DNA from: a virus
IMG/VR virus record: IMGVR_UViG_3300042563_003347
Location: 24,798-88,797 of that record
Direction: 5' to 3' (one strand)
DNA: 64,000 bases
Shown: in pieces, positions 26,980 through 36,542 of the stretch
Numbering within the stretch: the first letter of the stretch is position 1
How the letters are laid out: each line of letters begins with the position of its first letter
Translations under genes and position numbers: made by a program
The notes under the pieces: model-generated
Seen by the model: only the letters and a program-made list of their open reading frames with translations
What the model was told of the DNA's origin: nothing
The model's database searches: none

Positions 26980-27315
26980 ATGGCAATGGTACATAACAAA
27001 CAAGACGAATACAAGCACTGGCGTGCTGCCGAAACAAAAATTTTGGACAACAAGCCAGTGCGTTTTCGTGACGTGTGTGTGCATGAAATTAGAATGGGTG
27101 ATGTAGAGGATCCGGACATATATGTTGCTGCACCAATCTGGGAATGGCAACAAACAGACGCAGGCAAGTTTGTGATGGAGCATGCTGTATCAAAACCTTA
27201 CTGGACTCATCATATGGATCACACAGGCTACCATCAGGTGTATCGTATCGTGGCACGACTCAGCGAATCCAACGAAACTTTTTGGAGGCTCAAATATGTG
27301 GACACAAAAAATTGA
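26980..27315 (+). CDS. protein of unknown function (111 aa)
   Basis: Polar, aromatic-rich protein (EYKHWRAAETKILD, IYVAAPIWEWQQTDAG, HHMDHTGYHQVYRIVARL). No Shine-Dalgarno site; TATAAT ends five bases before the first ATG. Not recognised. Overlaps the next gene by 20 bases. Confidence 0.7.
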   Translation: MAMVHNKQDEYKHWRAAETKILDNKPVRFRDVCVHEIRMGDVEDPDIYVAAPIWEWQQTDAGKFVMEHAVSKPYWTHHMDHTGYHQVYRIVARLSESNETFWRLKYVDTKN

Positions 27316-27571
27316 ATATGTAGATGCTGAAGTCACACTGCCGCCGCCTGTGAAGAAACAAGTGTGGGATGGTGAACAGTTTGTGCCAATCACACTGTAC
27401 AAGATAAAAGGGTGGCCAGGTATGGCTGCAGAAAACTGGCTGCTCACGAGTTTTGGACACGCAGGAACATATCGAGACGGAAGATACTGGGAATACAGCA
27501 GAGCCGGAGACTTTACTGTGATGGATGAAAAAGTGTATACATGGTATCAAATGAAATGGGGCAACCAATGA
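27296..27571 (+). CDS. protein of unknown function (91 aa)
   Basis: MWTQKIEYVDAEVTLPPP start, WLLTSFGHAGTYRDGRYW in the middle; aromatic, strand-rich, similar in style to the 111-aa neighbour. ATG 27296 has GGAGG seven bases upstream. ATGA overlap with the epimerase gene. Confidence 0.7.
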   Translation: MWTQKIEYVDAEVTLPPPVKKQVWDGEQFVPITLYKIKGWPGMAAENWLLTSFGHAGTYRDGRYWEYSRAGDFTVMDEKVYTWYQMKWGNQ

Positions 27572-28536
27572 AAGTATTGATAACCGGCGGACTAGGGCTG
27601 ATTGGGCACAATGTGGCGGCTCGTTTGCAGCAGCGCAATGACACAGTGAGCATTGTGGATAGCCAAACCACCTACGGTATTATTCCGCGTGAAGAAGTTG
27701 ACTATTTGATTGGTGAACGTCTTAAAAAACTAGCACCATGTAGTCACTATCACGACTACATTGAAAATGCAGATCGTATGGATGCCATTATTGGTAAAGA
27801 GACACCAGAGGTAATCATACACTGTGCCAGCTTTCCCAGACAAAAAGTAGTCAATGCCAACCCTGCATTGGCTGCTGATGTCATGATGCGTGGTCTAATC
27901 AATCTTCTTGAGAGTGCCAAAAAACACCAGGTCCGCCGCTTTGTGTACATGTCCAGCAGCATGGTCTACGGCGACTTTGAAGATCAAGTGTTAGAGGACG
28001 ACGAGTGCAGGCCGCAAGGACAGTATGGTATCATGAAGCTGGCCGGTGAATGGTTGGTCAAAGATTATGCTCGCAGAACCGGCATGGAGTATGTGATACT
28101 TCGTCCCAGTGCTGTGTACGGACCGCTCGATGTGGAGGATCGTGTGGTGGCCAAGTTCATGCTGACCGCCATGCGTGGCGGTGTGCTGAAAGTCAATGGT
28201 GCAGGCGAAACACTGGACTTTACCTATGTGGATGATGCTGCCGATGGTGTGGTTGCTGCTGCAACTAGAATCATGAGTGCCAACCGAACATACAACATTA
28301 CCAAATCACATTCAGTGAGTTTGTTACAAGCAGCCGAAATGATTGTGAAGATCGTGGGTTCTGGTACCATTGAATGTCGAGATCGAGATGCAGACTTTCC
28401 CAGTCGTGGCGCATTAAACATCGATCGTGCAAGAACCATACTGGGCTTTGATCCCCGAGTAGACGTTGAACAAGGATTCCAAAATTACTATGAGTGGCTT
28501 TCAAATAGCGTTTACTGGTCTACAAAGACAGTATAA
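27568..28536 (+). CDS. NAD-dependent sugar epimerase/dehydratase (extended SDR)
   Basis: 322 residues starting MKVLITGGLGLIGHN: the NAD-binding GxxGxxG at 7-13, catalytic S(S/M)VYG strand (MSSSMVYGDFE) and YGIMKLAGE with the Y-x3-K pair. Substrate strand LRPSAVYGP and FTYVDDAADG are typical of nucleotide-sugar epimerases and dehydratases. It would interconvert or dehydrate an NDP-sugar. First gene of the sugar island; ATGA overlap upstream, 47-base overlap with the aminotransferase gene downstream, so the two are co-translated. Confidence 0.9.
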   Translation: MKVLITGGLGLIGHNVAARLQQRNDTVSIVDSQTTYGIIPREEVDYLIGERLKKLAPCSHYHDYIENADRMDAIIGKETPEVIIHCASFPRQKVVNANPALAADVMMRGLINLLESAKKHQVRRFVYMSSSMVYGDFEDQVLEDDECRPQGQYGIMKLAGEWLVKDYARRTGMEYVILRPSAVYGPLDVEDRVVAKFMLTAMRGGVLKVNGAGETLDFTYVDDAADGVVAAATRIMSANRTYNITKSHSVSLLQAAEMIVKIVGSGTIECRDRDADFPSRGALNIDRARTILGFDPRVDVEQGFQNYYEWLSNSVYWSTKTV

Positions 28537-29575
28537 TAATCTCAGAGAGGAGATACTGGATGCAACGGACCAGGTTCTAGCATCTGGCAATCTCATGAAC
28601 GGCCAGTTCACTCAACAGTTTGAGGAATGGTTGGCTCAAAAAAATCATTCGAATTATGCAGTACTGTGCCATTCGGGTACACAGGCTCTGGAGATACTGG
28701 CTGGCTATTACCGCACAGAGCATAGCCTGCATCCCCAGCCAACACCACCTACAGTGTTAATTCCTGCCATGACATTTCCTGCCAGTGCAAATGCATTTGT
28801 ACGAGCAGGATGGAACATACACTTGGTTGACACCGATGCCAATGGCAACATGCAATTTAGAGATAAACCACCACACCTGAGTTACGAAGCCATACTTGGC
28901 ATTGGATTGTATGGCGCAGCATTGTCTGATAGTCTACGCCGTGTTAGCCACCTGATAATTGAAGATGCAGCACAACACTGGTTGTCTGACCGTTGCCATC
29001 GTGTGGGCGAAGCCAGTGCTATCAGTTTTGATCCCATGAAAAATCTAAACAACTACGGCAACGGTGGTGCCGTAGTCACCAACGACCGCAATCTAAGTGA
29101 CTATGCTCGTAACTGGAGTGACAACGGTAAACGATCTGGTCATACACAAACAGGCACTAACTCACGCATGAGCGAAGTAGACTGTGCGCAAATGATGGTC
29201 AAGACTGTGTATCTAGATGCGTGGCAAGCTCGCAGGGAAAAAATTGCACTGCGCTACATAGACGCATTTGGTAAAGCACCGTTTCGTTGTTTGATCGACG
29301 ATTCAAATGTGTCTACTCACTGTTTTCACAAATTTGTTATTGATACCAGCAATCGGGATCAACTGCAAGCAGATCTGAAGTCTGCGGGCATAGAGACTCG
29401 AGTACATTACCAACATCCATTGCACGAACTGGCGGCATATCAACAGTATGCTGGACCTAGTATTCTTAGTGCTGCAAGTTCATTGAGTAGACGAGCACTG
29501 AGTCTGCCTATCTATCCTGAGCTCACAGACTCAGAAGTAGAATACATTATTAGTTCGGTACTAGACTGCGTTTGA
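28490..29575 (+). CDS. DegT/DnrJ/EryC1-type PLP aminotransferase
   Basis: 361 residues with the sugar-aminotransferase pattern: GTQALEILAGYY for PLP phosphate, VLIPAMTFPASANAF, IIEDAAQHW (PLP ring Asp), SFDPMKNLNNYGNGGAVV with the Schiff-base lysine, and a C-terminal HYQHPLHELAAYQQY typical of the family. It would aminate a keto-sugar, or a keto-cyclitol as in aminoglycoside pathways. ATG 28490 (AAGGA upstream) is preferred to a frame open from 28466. Converges with the large minus-strand gene, overlapping it by 26 bases. Confidence 0.92.
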   Translation: MSGFQIAFTGLQRQYNNLREEILDATDQVLASGNLMNGQFTQQFEEWLAQKNHSNYAVLCHSGTQALEILAGYYRTEHSLHPQPTPPTVLIPAMTFPASANAFVRAGWNIHLVDTDANGNMQFRDKPPHLSYEAILGIGLYGAALSDSLRRVSHLIIEDAAQHWLSDRCHRVGEASAISFDPMKNLNNYGNGGAVVTNDRNLSDYARNWSDNGKRSGHTQTGTNSRMSEVDCAQMMVKTVYLDAWQARREKIALRYIDAFGKAPFRCLIDDSNVSTHCFHKFVIDTSNRDQLQADLKSAGIETRVHYQHPLHELAAYQQYAGPSILSAASSLSRRALSLPIYPELTDSEVEYIISSVLDCV

Positions 29576-31748
29576 TAAAAGCATAACTAGCTAGCCACTC
29601 CCACTCGTAGCTTTTCTTCAGCGCATCAAAGTTGCCGTTGACTGCATCGTAGTAATTCACAGCATCCTCTGCACCCCATCGGCTCCACTGAGGATCTGCT
29701 TCGTCGCTGTTGACATCAAGCCATTTGCCTAACCGATATTCACTTTCCACATCAGGCAAGCTGGCTTTCAATTTGATACATTCACGAAACGCTGTGCGCC
29801 AGCTTGACCACGGTGAAGTGTTATAGTGTGCCACGCCACTCAAGATAGGCACCACTTCATGCGGTGAGTCCAGTGTGAAGTCCAGGCCTATACCCGGGTT
29901 ATCCAATACTAATTGCCGGTTGTATGCAATCATGGCCTGGTGTCCGTATACTAGGCCATTAACAGGATTCTGGGCATGGAAGATGTAGTGCTTGGCCTGT
30001 TGCATGCGATCAGGTTGCCAAGTAAAGTCAAAGTCAATGTCCACTTCCAGCTTGGCAAACACAGCAAAGAACCAGGGTGTGGTGCTGGCCTCAGCTGCTG
30101 CATGATATGCTGCTGCACGACCATTGATGTTGCTCACACGCACCAGGCGATTAGCCTTGGGCAACAAACTCAATCTTTTGTAATGTTGCTCAGCATTGGG
30201 TTCACCGTTGGAGATGAACACAATATCCTGTAGCTGATCCTTTAGCATGCAGTGCGTCTTGTCTACATAGGGATAATCATATAGCTGCGTCTTGATGTAG
30301 GGTATGGCCGTTCGAGGTACAACCACACTGCTGGCACCAGGATTCAACGGAACTATGGTCTTGGTTTGTTCTCTCCATAGTGGCACAGTGACCAAGTTTG
30401 TGCTCATGTAGTCGGACTGTGTGAACACTGCCAGTGGACCGGCAAAGTTTCGGGTACGAACCACATCCACATGACTGTCTTGATCGTGTTGTACTACGGG
30501 CATGGGTCTGCGAGGTACACCAACACTGACAAAATTGCAATCATACCATTCCAGCAATTCCTTGCGTTCTGCATACTCAGCAAAGGTAGGCACATGCATG
30601 AAGAATGTGTCTCCAAACTTTTCTGTATCACTTGCAAACACATGCAGCATTGTGGCTTGCCATTGTTCGGGATGCCACGAGAAGTCAAAGTCAGTGTAAT
30701 CACAGATGCTGCTGCATACCCAGACATATTCATGTTCTGTGCCTATGCTCTTGGCCAAGCGTATCAAGGTATCTCTATAGTTGTCAAAGTATCGCACTCG
30801 ACGAGTGATGTTGGGTATCTGTCCAGCGGCGCCATCCATGTGATCAATTTCGTATATGGCTGTGGCTTTGCCCACTGTGCGAATTTTTAGTTCAGCAAGG
30901 TACTTGACTTCTACCGCACCGGGCACACGATAAACAGGTCCGCCAGTCTTTTGATGTTGTGTAGCAAACTGATACACATAGGGCGGTTCTCCAGGATCAG
31001 GTACCCAGCTAAAGTCTACACCAGCAGGATCAACTGAATCAGGCACAGTCCATCTAGCAGAGTTTGCTAGCAAACTAGCACGTGGCCATGCAACATACTT
31101 GCGTTCAGTTGCGCCTGGCACACGATACTCCACAGTGGGCATGATCTCTGCTGGCCACCACTGGTTGCCAAACACATAGATGTAAGGAACATCTCCAGGA
31201 TCAGGTACCCATGAATAGTCCATGTCGCTGTTGACCACGTTGTACCAGGGTCGATTGGGATTTTGTGTCAGCTCAGCTCTTGGTGTTGTCATGTACTTGC
31301 GTTCAGTTGCACCCGGCACATGATATTCTACTGTGGGCATGATCTCTGCTGGCCACCACTGGTTGCCAAACACATAGATGTAAGGAGGATCATGCGGATG
31401 TGGTGCCCAGGAGTAATCAAACTCTGCGTTTGACATTGCAGTATAGAAATGCATAGTCGAACTTTTGTTTGGAATAATTCGATCATGAAAGTGATATTTG
31501 ATCTCGCCGCCCCTGGGCACAAGGTATGTGCCCGAATACTCATGATGTTGACTGGGCCATGTGTGAGTGTACTCGCTTTGCCAAGGCACAGGTTGAAAAT
31601 CCCAATCATGTGTGCTATAATCAGCTAAGTATGTGATCCACCAGAAATACCTAGTACGACTCAGAGTCTGCGCATGCTCAATGCTGTCAGCTTCCTGCTC
31701 ATGCACAAACAAGTTGGGTTTCTTTCCAGAATAAAATACGTCAAACAT
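29550..31748 (-). CDS. repeat-module protein fused to a glycosyltransferase-like domain
   Basis: 732 residues. At least six modules with the core D-(F/Y)-(S/T)-W-x-P about 66 or more residues apart, e.g. DYSWAPHPHDPPYIYVFG, DYSWVPDPGDVPYIYVFG and DFSWVPDPGEPPYVYQF, each ending in a VPGATERKY-like strand. Two adjacent modules are near identical in DNA (54 bases from 31135 and from 31333, period 198). The C-terminal 250 residues (DIVFISNGEPNAEQHY, AAYHAAAEASTTPWFF, NPVNGLVYGHQAM) match the glycosyltransferase-like protein encoded at 46312. The modules may be sugar-binding. Divergent from the gene at 31751 with two bases between start codons. Confidence 0.75.
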   Translation of the reverse strand: MFDVFYSGKKPNLFVHEQEADSIEHAQTLSRTRYFWWITYLADYSTHDWDFQPVPWQSEYTHTWPSQHHEYSGTYLVPRGGEIKYHFHDRIIPNKSSTMHFYTAMSNAEFDYSWAPHPHDPPYIYVFGNQWWPAEIMPTVEYHVPGATERKYMTTPRAELTQNPNRPWYNVVNSDMDYSWVPDPGDVPYIYVFGNQWWPAEIMPTVEYRVPGATERKYVAWPRASLLANSARWTVPDSVDPAGVDFSWVPDPGEPPYVYQFATQHQKTGGPVYRVPGAVEVKYLAELKIRTVGKATAIYEIDHMDGAAGQIPNITRRVRYFDNYRDTLIRLAKSIGTEHEYVWVCSSICDYTDFDFSWHPEQWQATMLHVFASDTEKFGDTFFMHVPTFAEYAERKELLEWYDCNFVSVGVPRRPMPVVQHDQDSHVDVVRTRNFAGPLAVFTQSDYMSTNLVTVPLWREQTKTIVPLNPGASSVVVPRTAIPYIKTQLYDYPYVDKTHCMLKDQLQDIVFISNGEPNAEQHYKRLSLLPKANRLVRVSNINGRAAAYHAAAEASTTPWFFAVFAKLEVDIDFDFTWQPDRMQQAKHYIFHAQNPVNGLVYGHQAMIAYNRQLVLDNPGIGLDFTLDSPHEVVPILSGVAHYNTSPWSSWRTAFRECIKLKASLPDVESEYRLGKWLDVNSDEADPQWSRWGAEDAVNYYDAVNGNFDALKKSYEWEWLASYAFIKRSLVPN

Positions 31749-31750
31749 TA

Positions 31751-32878
31751 ATGATTAGAATAGATGAAATTTACAACAACACATTCTGGCCCTGGCTGAA
31801 GGCTAACCGTCCTGGTTTTAGAGCATTCTTTTGCGAACCGTTTGGACGCAGTGATCCTGCCAGTGTGATGAATTATGGCAGAGATGACATACATGAACAC
31901 AATTATATATTCTTTTTTGACCAAGAGCCAATAAATTTGGACATACACATGCCTACTTTTGCAAGAGTAGTTGTTTGTAATGTAGATATATTAAAAAATA
32001 CAAGCATACAACAGCTAGTGATGTTACATAATCTCGGATATCTTGTAACCAGCGAAAAAAACAGCGACAATGTTGCTGCTTTGTGCAAACAGCATTGGTG
32101 GACGCCTTTGTATTATTTCTTTCACGGTTGGGCAGCACTAGATTGGTATCGAGGTTACGATAAAACTTTCTTGATCCAGCCGGCGTCTGAGCGTGTTATT
32201 ACAAAGACATTCATTGCACCTAATCGAATTATAGCAGGAGAGCGACAACACCGGCTGGAGATGCTGTACCACATCTTTAAGAACGGAATGGCACACAATC
32301 ATATCAGCTGCCCTTCTGTGTGTCCTTCAGAAAATATCAGCATACTAGATGCTGTAAAACCATTGTCAAACAAGTATCCTGATATAGAATCAGTGTTTGC
32401 CGCACAAACTTTGCCTATAAATTTTGCCAACGAAACTGATCATCCCATGCACTCGTGTTGGCTCAGCTTGTTTGATGAGTCAGCTGAAAGCCTGTTGTAC
32501 TTGGTTACAGAAACTGTGGCCACAGGCCAACGACTTCACTTGACTGAAAAAACATTCAAACCCATTGCCCTGGGCATGCCGTTTGTAATTGTGGGCACCA
32601 AGGGCAGTCTGGAGTATTTGCGCAGTTACGGATTTCAAACATTTGGAGATATCTGGGACGAGAGCTATGATTCTGCAGACGATGATGTACGTATAGAACG
32701 CATTACTAGCCTGTTACGTAGTCTCGACGAGTTGCCTGCTGAAGCCAAACAAGACCTGTTTGAGCAGTGTCACCAAGTCATAGAACACAACTGGAATCAC
32801 TTTTATAGGGGTGGATTTGAAGCTGTGTTATGGCAAGAACTAAATGAGATGCTAAATGGAATTAAATCTAATAGCTGA
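31751..32878 (+). CDS. glycosyltransferase-like protein, TEKTFKP family member 1
   Basis: 375 residues. No canonical DxD, but a C-terminal block LHLTEKTFKPIALGMPFVIV then GSLEYLRSYGFQTFGDIWDE that it shares with the products at 32856 and, more distantly, 42733. The pattern (E-K-x-F-K-P, then G-P and a donor-site G-S-x-x-x-L-R) recalls nucleotide-sugar binding in GT-B-type enzymes such as GT10 fucosyltransferases. Inferred role: transfer of a sugar made by the island. N-terminal half more AT-rich. The start is only three bases from the divergent gene. Confidence 0.68.
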   Translation: MIRIDEIYNNTFWPWLKANRPGFRAFFCEPFGRSDPASVMNYGRDDIHEHNYIFFFDQEPINLDIHMPTFARVVVCNVDILKNTSIQQLVMLHNLGYLVTSEKNSDNVAALCKQHWWTPLYYFFHGWAALDWYRGYDKTFLIQPASERVITKTFIAPNRIIAGERQHRLEMLYHIFKNGMAHNHISCPSVCPSENISILDAVKPLSNKYPDIESVFAAQTLPINFANETDHPMHSCWLSLFDESAESLLYLVTETVATGQRLHLTEKTFKPIALGMPFVIVGTKGSLEYLRSYGFQTFGDIWDESYDSADDDVRIERITSLLRSLDELPAEAKQDLFEQCHQVIEHNWNHFYRGGFEAVLWQELNEMLNGIKSNS

Positions 32879-34037
32879 TCGCGTTGATAAAGGACGCATC
32901 TATCCTGCACTTGCTACTCACCAAGCAAGGCCTTACACACAGAGCTGGCGTGAGTTTGATCTGCATTTTCCCTACACCATTCCCTTACGACTGCAAGAAT
33001 ACTGTGACCATCATGAAGTCAAAATCAACATTCATTACATTCACAACAACTTGCCAGCCAATACGTTTTACCCAATAGGTCTGAGCTTTTTCAATTTTAG
33101 CATTGATTATTTTACTTTGTTGCCTGCTGAAATTTTTACTGCTGTGTGCCAGAAGAAAATTCGTGTGTTGTTTTACTATCACGAAGGGGACAATCCTGCC
33201 AGGATCAAACAAAGATTGGACAAATTAGCTGTACAAGTACGACTACCAGCCAACTGTTATATTTTTGTTAGTGCTAACTCTGCTGCACGAGATATTCCAG
33301 GCTTTGTGTACTTCAATGACTTTGAACTTTGGTACTATCAGCGCAACCGTGAACAAGCACCTCTGGCCATACATTCTAAACCAAGAGAACGTGAATTCAC
33401 TGTGTTAAATCGACTACACAAAAGCTGGAGAGCCACTGCAATGGCAGATTTGTCACGAACAGGTGTGCTGGACCGCAGTTACTGGAGCTACTGCGAAACT
33501 GGTGAGTTAGATAACGACAACCCCATTGAGATAGACGCTGTACCCGGACTGCGTGAAGCCACTGTGAAGTTTCTTGGCCAGGCACCTTATGTCAGCGACG
33601 AACTTGATCAGGACAGCCGCAACAATCATTCTGAAACTGAATCCAAATATCACGTCAACAGTTATTGCAACATTGTGATGGAAACACACTGGGACGCAGA
33701 TCAGTCCGGTGGCGCATTCTTAACTGAAAAAACTTTCAAGCCAATCAAGCACGGACAACTGTTCTTTGTTGCCGGTCCTGCGGGCAGTTTACAAGCTCTG
33801 CGTGATCTAGGCTACAAGACCTTTGACACAGTGTTGGACACCATGTATGATCGCATTGAGGATAACACCCAACGCTGGATACGCCTATGTGATGCAGTTG
33901 CTCAGGCACGGCATAGATTGGCAGATCGGTTTGAAACTGCACGAGCAGACATAGAACACAACCAACAGTTATTTGCCGAACTCAAGACGCAGCGTTTAAA
34001 TAGCTTGATCAAGGACATTCATGAGCAATACAATTAA
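32856..34037 (+). CDS. glycosyltransferase-like protein, TEKTFKP family member 2
   Basis: 393 residues with AFLTEKTFKPIKHGQLFFVA and GSLQALRDLGYKTFDTVLDT near 280-330, parallel to member 1. N-terminal half (VKINIHYIHNNLPANTFYP, IRVLFYYHEGDNPARIKQ) looks like the acceptor Rossmann-like domain of a GT-B fold. Overlaps member 1 by 23 bases and the amidinotransferase gene by 17, so the three are one translational unit. Confidence 0.68.
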   Translation: MELNLIADRVDKGRIYPALATHQARPYTQSWREFDLHFPYTIPLRLQEYCDHHEVKINIHYIHNNLPANTFYPIGLSFFNFSIDYFTLLPAEIFTAVCQKKIRVLFYYHEGDNPARIKQRLDKLAVQVRLPANCYIFVSANSAARDIPGFVYFNDFELWYYQRNREQAPLAIHSKPREREFTVLNRLHKSWRATAMADLSRTGVLDRSYWSYCETGELDNDNPIEIDAVPGLREATVKFLGQAPYVSDELDQDSRNNHSETESKYHVNSYCNIVMETHWDADQSGGAFLTEKTFKPIKHGQLFFVAGPAGSLQALRDLGYKTFDTVLDTMYDRIEDNTQRWIRLCDAVAQARHRLADRFETARADIEHNQQLFAELKTQRLNSLIKDIHEQYN

Positions 34038-35064
34038 TTCATACACCAGCTGGCAACCACTTGAAGAAGTGATTGTGGGGCAAGCATACACACCTGACTA
34101 TTTTGATTTTATCGAAAACCCACAGGTGCGCAATCAACTGCAACAGATCTTGTCGGAAACAGCCGAAGATCTAGACAACTTGCAAAAAACCATTGAGAAG
34201 TTTGGTGCTCGAGTGCGGCGTCCTGATCTGCCCAACAAACACAATTTCCAACAACAACAAATCACAGGGGACGGCGCGCCGCTGCCGCCGCTGACGCCAC
34301 GTGACTGGCAGATCACTCTAGGCAACAAACTGTTACGTGTGTTGCCCATGCAAGAGCTTGACGCAGTTTGTGCCGAGTACGAAGCAGCTGATCCTGGCAG
34401 TGTGATTAATCCTCATGGACCGTCAGGCTGGGATGAAAACTGTATTCTAAATGGTGCCAGTGCCAGTTGTATTGTGCGAGTGGGTCGCGATGTGTTCTTT
34501 GACAACTCAGACTTCCTAAAACCTGAACAATCACGCTGGATTGTGGACAATGTACTGGGTCCTGAGTACCGCATACACGAAGCTATCACCGACGGGCATG
34601 GCGATGCTGTGTTTGCTATACTCAAGCCTGGTGTGTTGTTGAGCAGCAAGCACGATGTGAATCTAAATCTTGCAGCAGATTTTCCTGGCTGGGACGTTTG
34701 CAAGATTTGGGATAGCTCAATCTGGGCTGCTATGGAAGTGGGCAAGTTCAAATACGAACAAAGCCCTGGTGCATGGTATGTGCAAGGACAAACACCCACA
34801 GCAGAGTTTACAGACTTTGTAAACACCTATCTAACCAAGTGGACAGGTTTTGTTGCTGAGACTGTGTTTGATGTCAACTGTCTTGTGCTAGACGAAAGTC
34901 ACGTTATCTTTAGTGCCTATAACCGAGAAGTGTTTGACTACTGTCGTAAGCACAAGATTGAACCTATCATTAGTGAACTGCGTCACAGCTACTTCTGGGA
35001 TGGCGGCATCAGTTGCTGTACTCAAGACATTCGCCGACGTGGCGGGCTAGAAACTTACTTTTAA
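34021..35064 (+). CDS. amidinotransferase (glycine/scyllo-inosamine amidinotransferase family)
   Basis: 347 residues. Opening WQPLEEVIVGQAYTPDYFD is the strand-loop seen at the start of L-arginine:glycine and inosamine-phosphate amidinotransferases. NPHGPSGWDENC, DGHGDAVFAILKPG (catalytic His) and GGISCCTQDIRRRGG (catalytic Cys) complete the Cys-His-Asp site. It moves an amidino group from arginine to an amine, giving a guanidino compound. Beside a DegT aminotransferase and a carbamoyltransferase it recalls streptomycin-type aminocyclitol chemistry (StrB1). Stop codon overlaps the converging carbamoyltransferase gene. Confidence 0.88.
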   Translation: MSNTINSYTSWQPLEEVIVGQAYTPDYFDFIENPQVRNQLQQILSETAEDLDNLQKTIEKFGARVRRPDLPNKHNFQQQQITGDGAPLPPLTPRDWQITLGNKLLRVLPMQELDAVCAEYEAADPGSVINPHGPSGWDENCILNGASASCIVRVGRDVFFDNSDFLKPEQSRWIVDNVLGPEYRIHEAITDGHGDAVFAILKPGVLLSSKHDVNLNLAADFPGWDVCKIWDSSIWAAMEVGKFKYEQSPGAWYVQGQTPTAEFTDFVNTYLTKWTGFVAETVFDVNCLVLDESHVIFSAYNREVFDYCRKHKIEPIISELRHSYFWDGGISCCTQDIRRRGGLETYF

Positions 35065-36542
35065 CTACAAACTCGAACGCCGTACTCACGTTCAAAGCGG
35101 TCCGCATCTGCTCGATCATTGACCATGGGCTCTCCGCGTATGTTCAATGACGTGTTGAGCAGCATAGGACAATCAGTCATCACGTACCATTTTTCCAAGA
35201 GTTCTCTAATGCCTGAACCATCCGCAGGAACTGTCTGCACTCTACTAGTGCCGTCATGATGCACAATAGCAGGAAAAAGATCAGGATACCAGCAGTTGGC
35301 GACTGCTTGCATATACCTACTAGTGCTGAAACCCCTAGGCATATCAAAATACTGATCAGCGTATTCTTCAAGGATAACTGGTGCAAATGGTCTGAATTGT
35401 TGTCTACGTTTGATCTCATTTACTTGATCCTTTATTTCCGAGCCACGAGGGTCTGCTAACAAACTTCTATTGCCCAGGGCCCTGGGTCCAAATTCTGCTC
35501 GACCACTAGCCACTCCCACAATTTTTCTAGTGACCAACTCATCCAGGATGGCATTGACAGGATAAGCACCGAGGATATTGTGGCCAAGATAAGCATTGGT
35601 CCAGTTGATTCGACCACCATGTGCCAAGGCAGCAGCGCCAAGACTACTGCCTGCGTCACCAGGACAAGGCATGATCCAGATGTTGTCAAAATAATTTCCA
35701 ATCCGTTGGTTGGCACTACAGTTAAGAGCAACACCGCCCATGTAAACTAGGTTCCGGCTCCAGTTCAGTTTCTTAGCACGAACCATCACATTCAAAATAA
35801 GGTCTTCTGCTAGAGCCTGTGCCCCGGCGGCAATATCAAACTCTGAATAATCATTTAGATATTCAGCTTCAAGACCTGTATGTAGATTCTCTTTGAATCG
35901 AATTTCATATTCATTGTCGATAAGATCGTAGCGCAGTCGATTGCTGATATTGTTTTGTCCGTATGCAGCCATGCCCATTAGAATGTATTCTTCGTCCAGG
36001 GGTCTAAGACCCACACGAGCAGTGACTGCACTGTAGAACAATCCTATGCTGTGCGGATACCCGCGGGACCAAAGTTTTCGATAAGTTGCTCGGCCCTGAG
36101 AATTGTATTCAGCGCCCCAGATGGTTATGGTGTCCCACTCACCCACAGCGTCTATTACCACAACTGTGGCTCGATCAAATGGGCTGGTCTGAAATCCGCC
36201 TGCGGCATGACTTAGATGATGATTGTAACTGGACACATGCTCAGGCTTGATCTGATTGCCCAGTTGTGCCTTCAAGATCTGTCCTACAGTGAGTTTGTTC
36301 CACTCGATACCTTGTCCTGAATACCATTGTCGCAGTTGTTTACGCCAAGGACGCTCATAGTAAGCAACTTGTTCAGGCTGACCATAATACAGTACGTCGG
36401 CAATCAGTCCTAAACTGATATCAGCGTCATTTTTCTTTTTGCTGTAGCGTTCTGAATGGCCGGCAAAAAGAATGTTGCCGTCATGATCCAGTACCGTGGC
36501 AGCAGCATCATGGAATCCTGCCGATATTCCCAGTATGTTCAT
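35061..36542 (-). CDS. NodU/CmcH-type carbamoyltransferase
   Basis: 493 residues. N-terminal YrdC/Kae1-like (actin-fold) part: MNILGISAGFHDAAATVL, SSYNHHLSHAAGGFQTSPF with metal-binding histidines, VVVIDAVGEWDT; then GGVALNCSANQRIG and the diagnostic EFGPRALGNRSLLADPRG. NodU, CmcH and TobZ relatives use carbamoyl phosphate and ATP to form carbamoyl-adenylate and carbamoylate a sugar hydroxyl. Slightly short compared with about 570 residues in TobZ, reduced at the C-terminal end. Coupled (ATGA) to a 33-aa gene upstream. Homologues are known in T4-like cyanophages. Confidence 0.92.
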   Translation of the reverse strand: MNILGISAGFHDAAATVLDHDGNILFAGHSERYSKKKNDADISLGLIADVLYYGQPEQVAYYERPWRKQLRQWYSGQGIEWNKLTVGQILKAQLGNQIKPEHVSSYNHHLSHAAGGFQTSPFDRATVVVIDAVGEWDTITIWGAEYNSQGRATYRKLWSRGYPHSIGLFYSAVTARVGLRPLDEEYILMGMAAYGQNNISNRLRYDLIDNEYEIRFKENLHTGLEAEYLNDYSEFDIAAGAQALAEDLILNVMVRAKKLNWSRNLVYMGGVALNCSANQRIGNYFDNIWIMPCPGDAGSSLGAAALAHGGRINWTNAYLGHNILGAYPVNAILDELVTRKIVGVASGRAEFGPRALGNRSLLADPRGSEIKDQVNEIKRRQQFRPFAPVILEEYADQYFDMPRGFSTSRYMQAVANCWYPDLFPAIVHHDGTSRVQTVPADGSGIRELLEKWYVMTDCPMLLNTSLNIRGEPMVNDRADADRFEREYGVRVCS

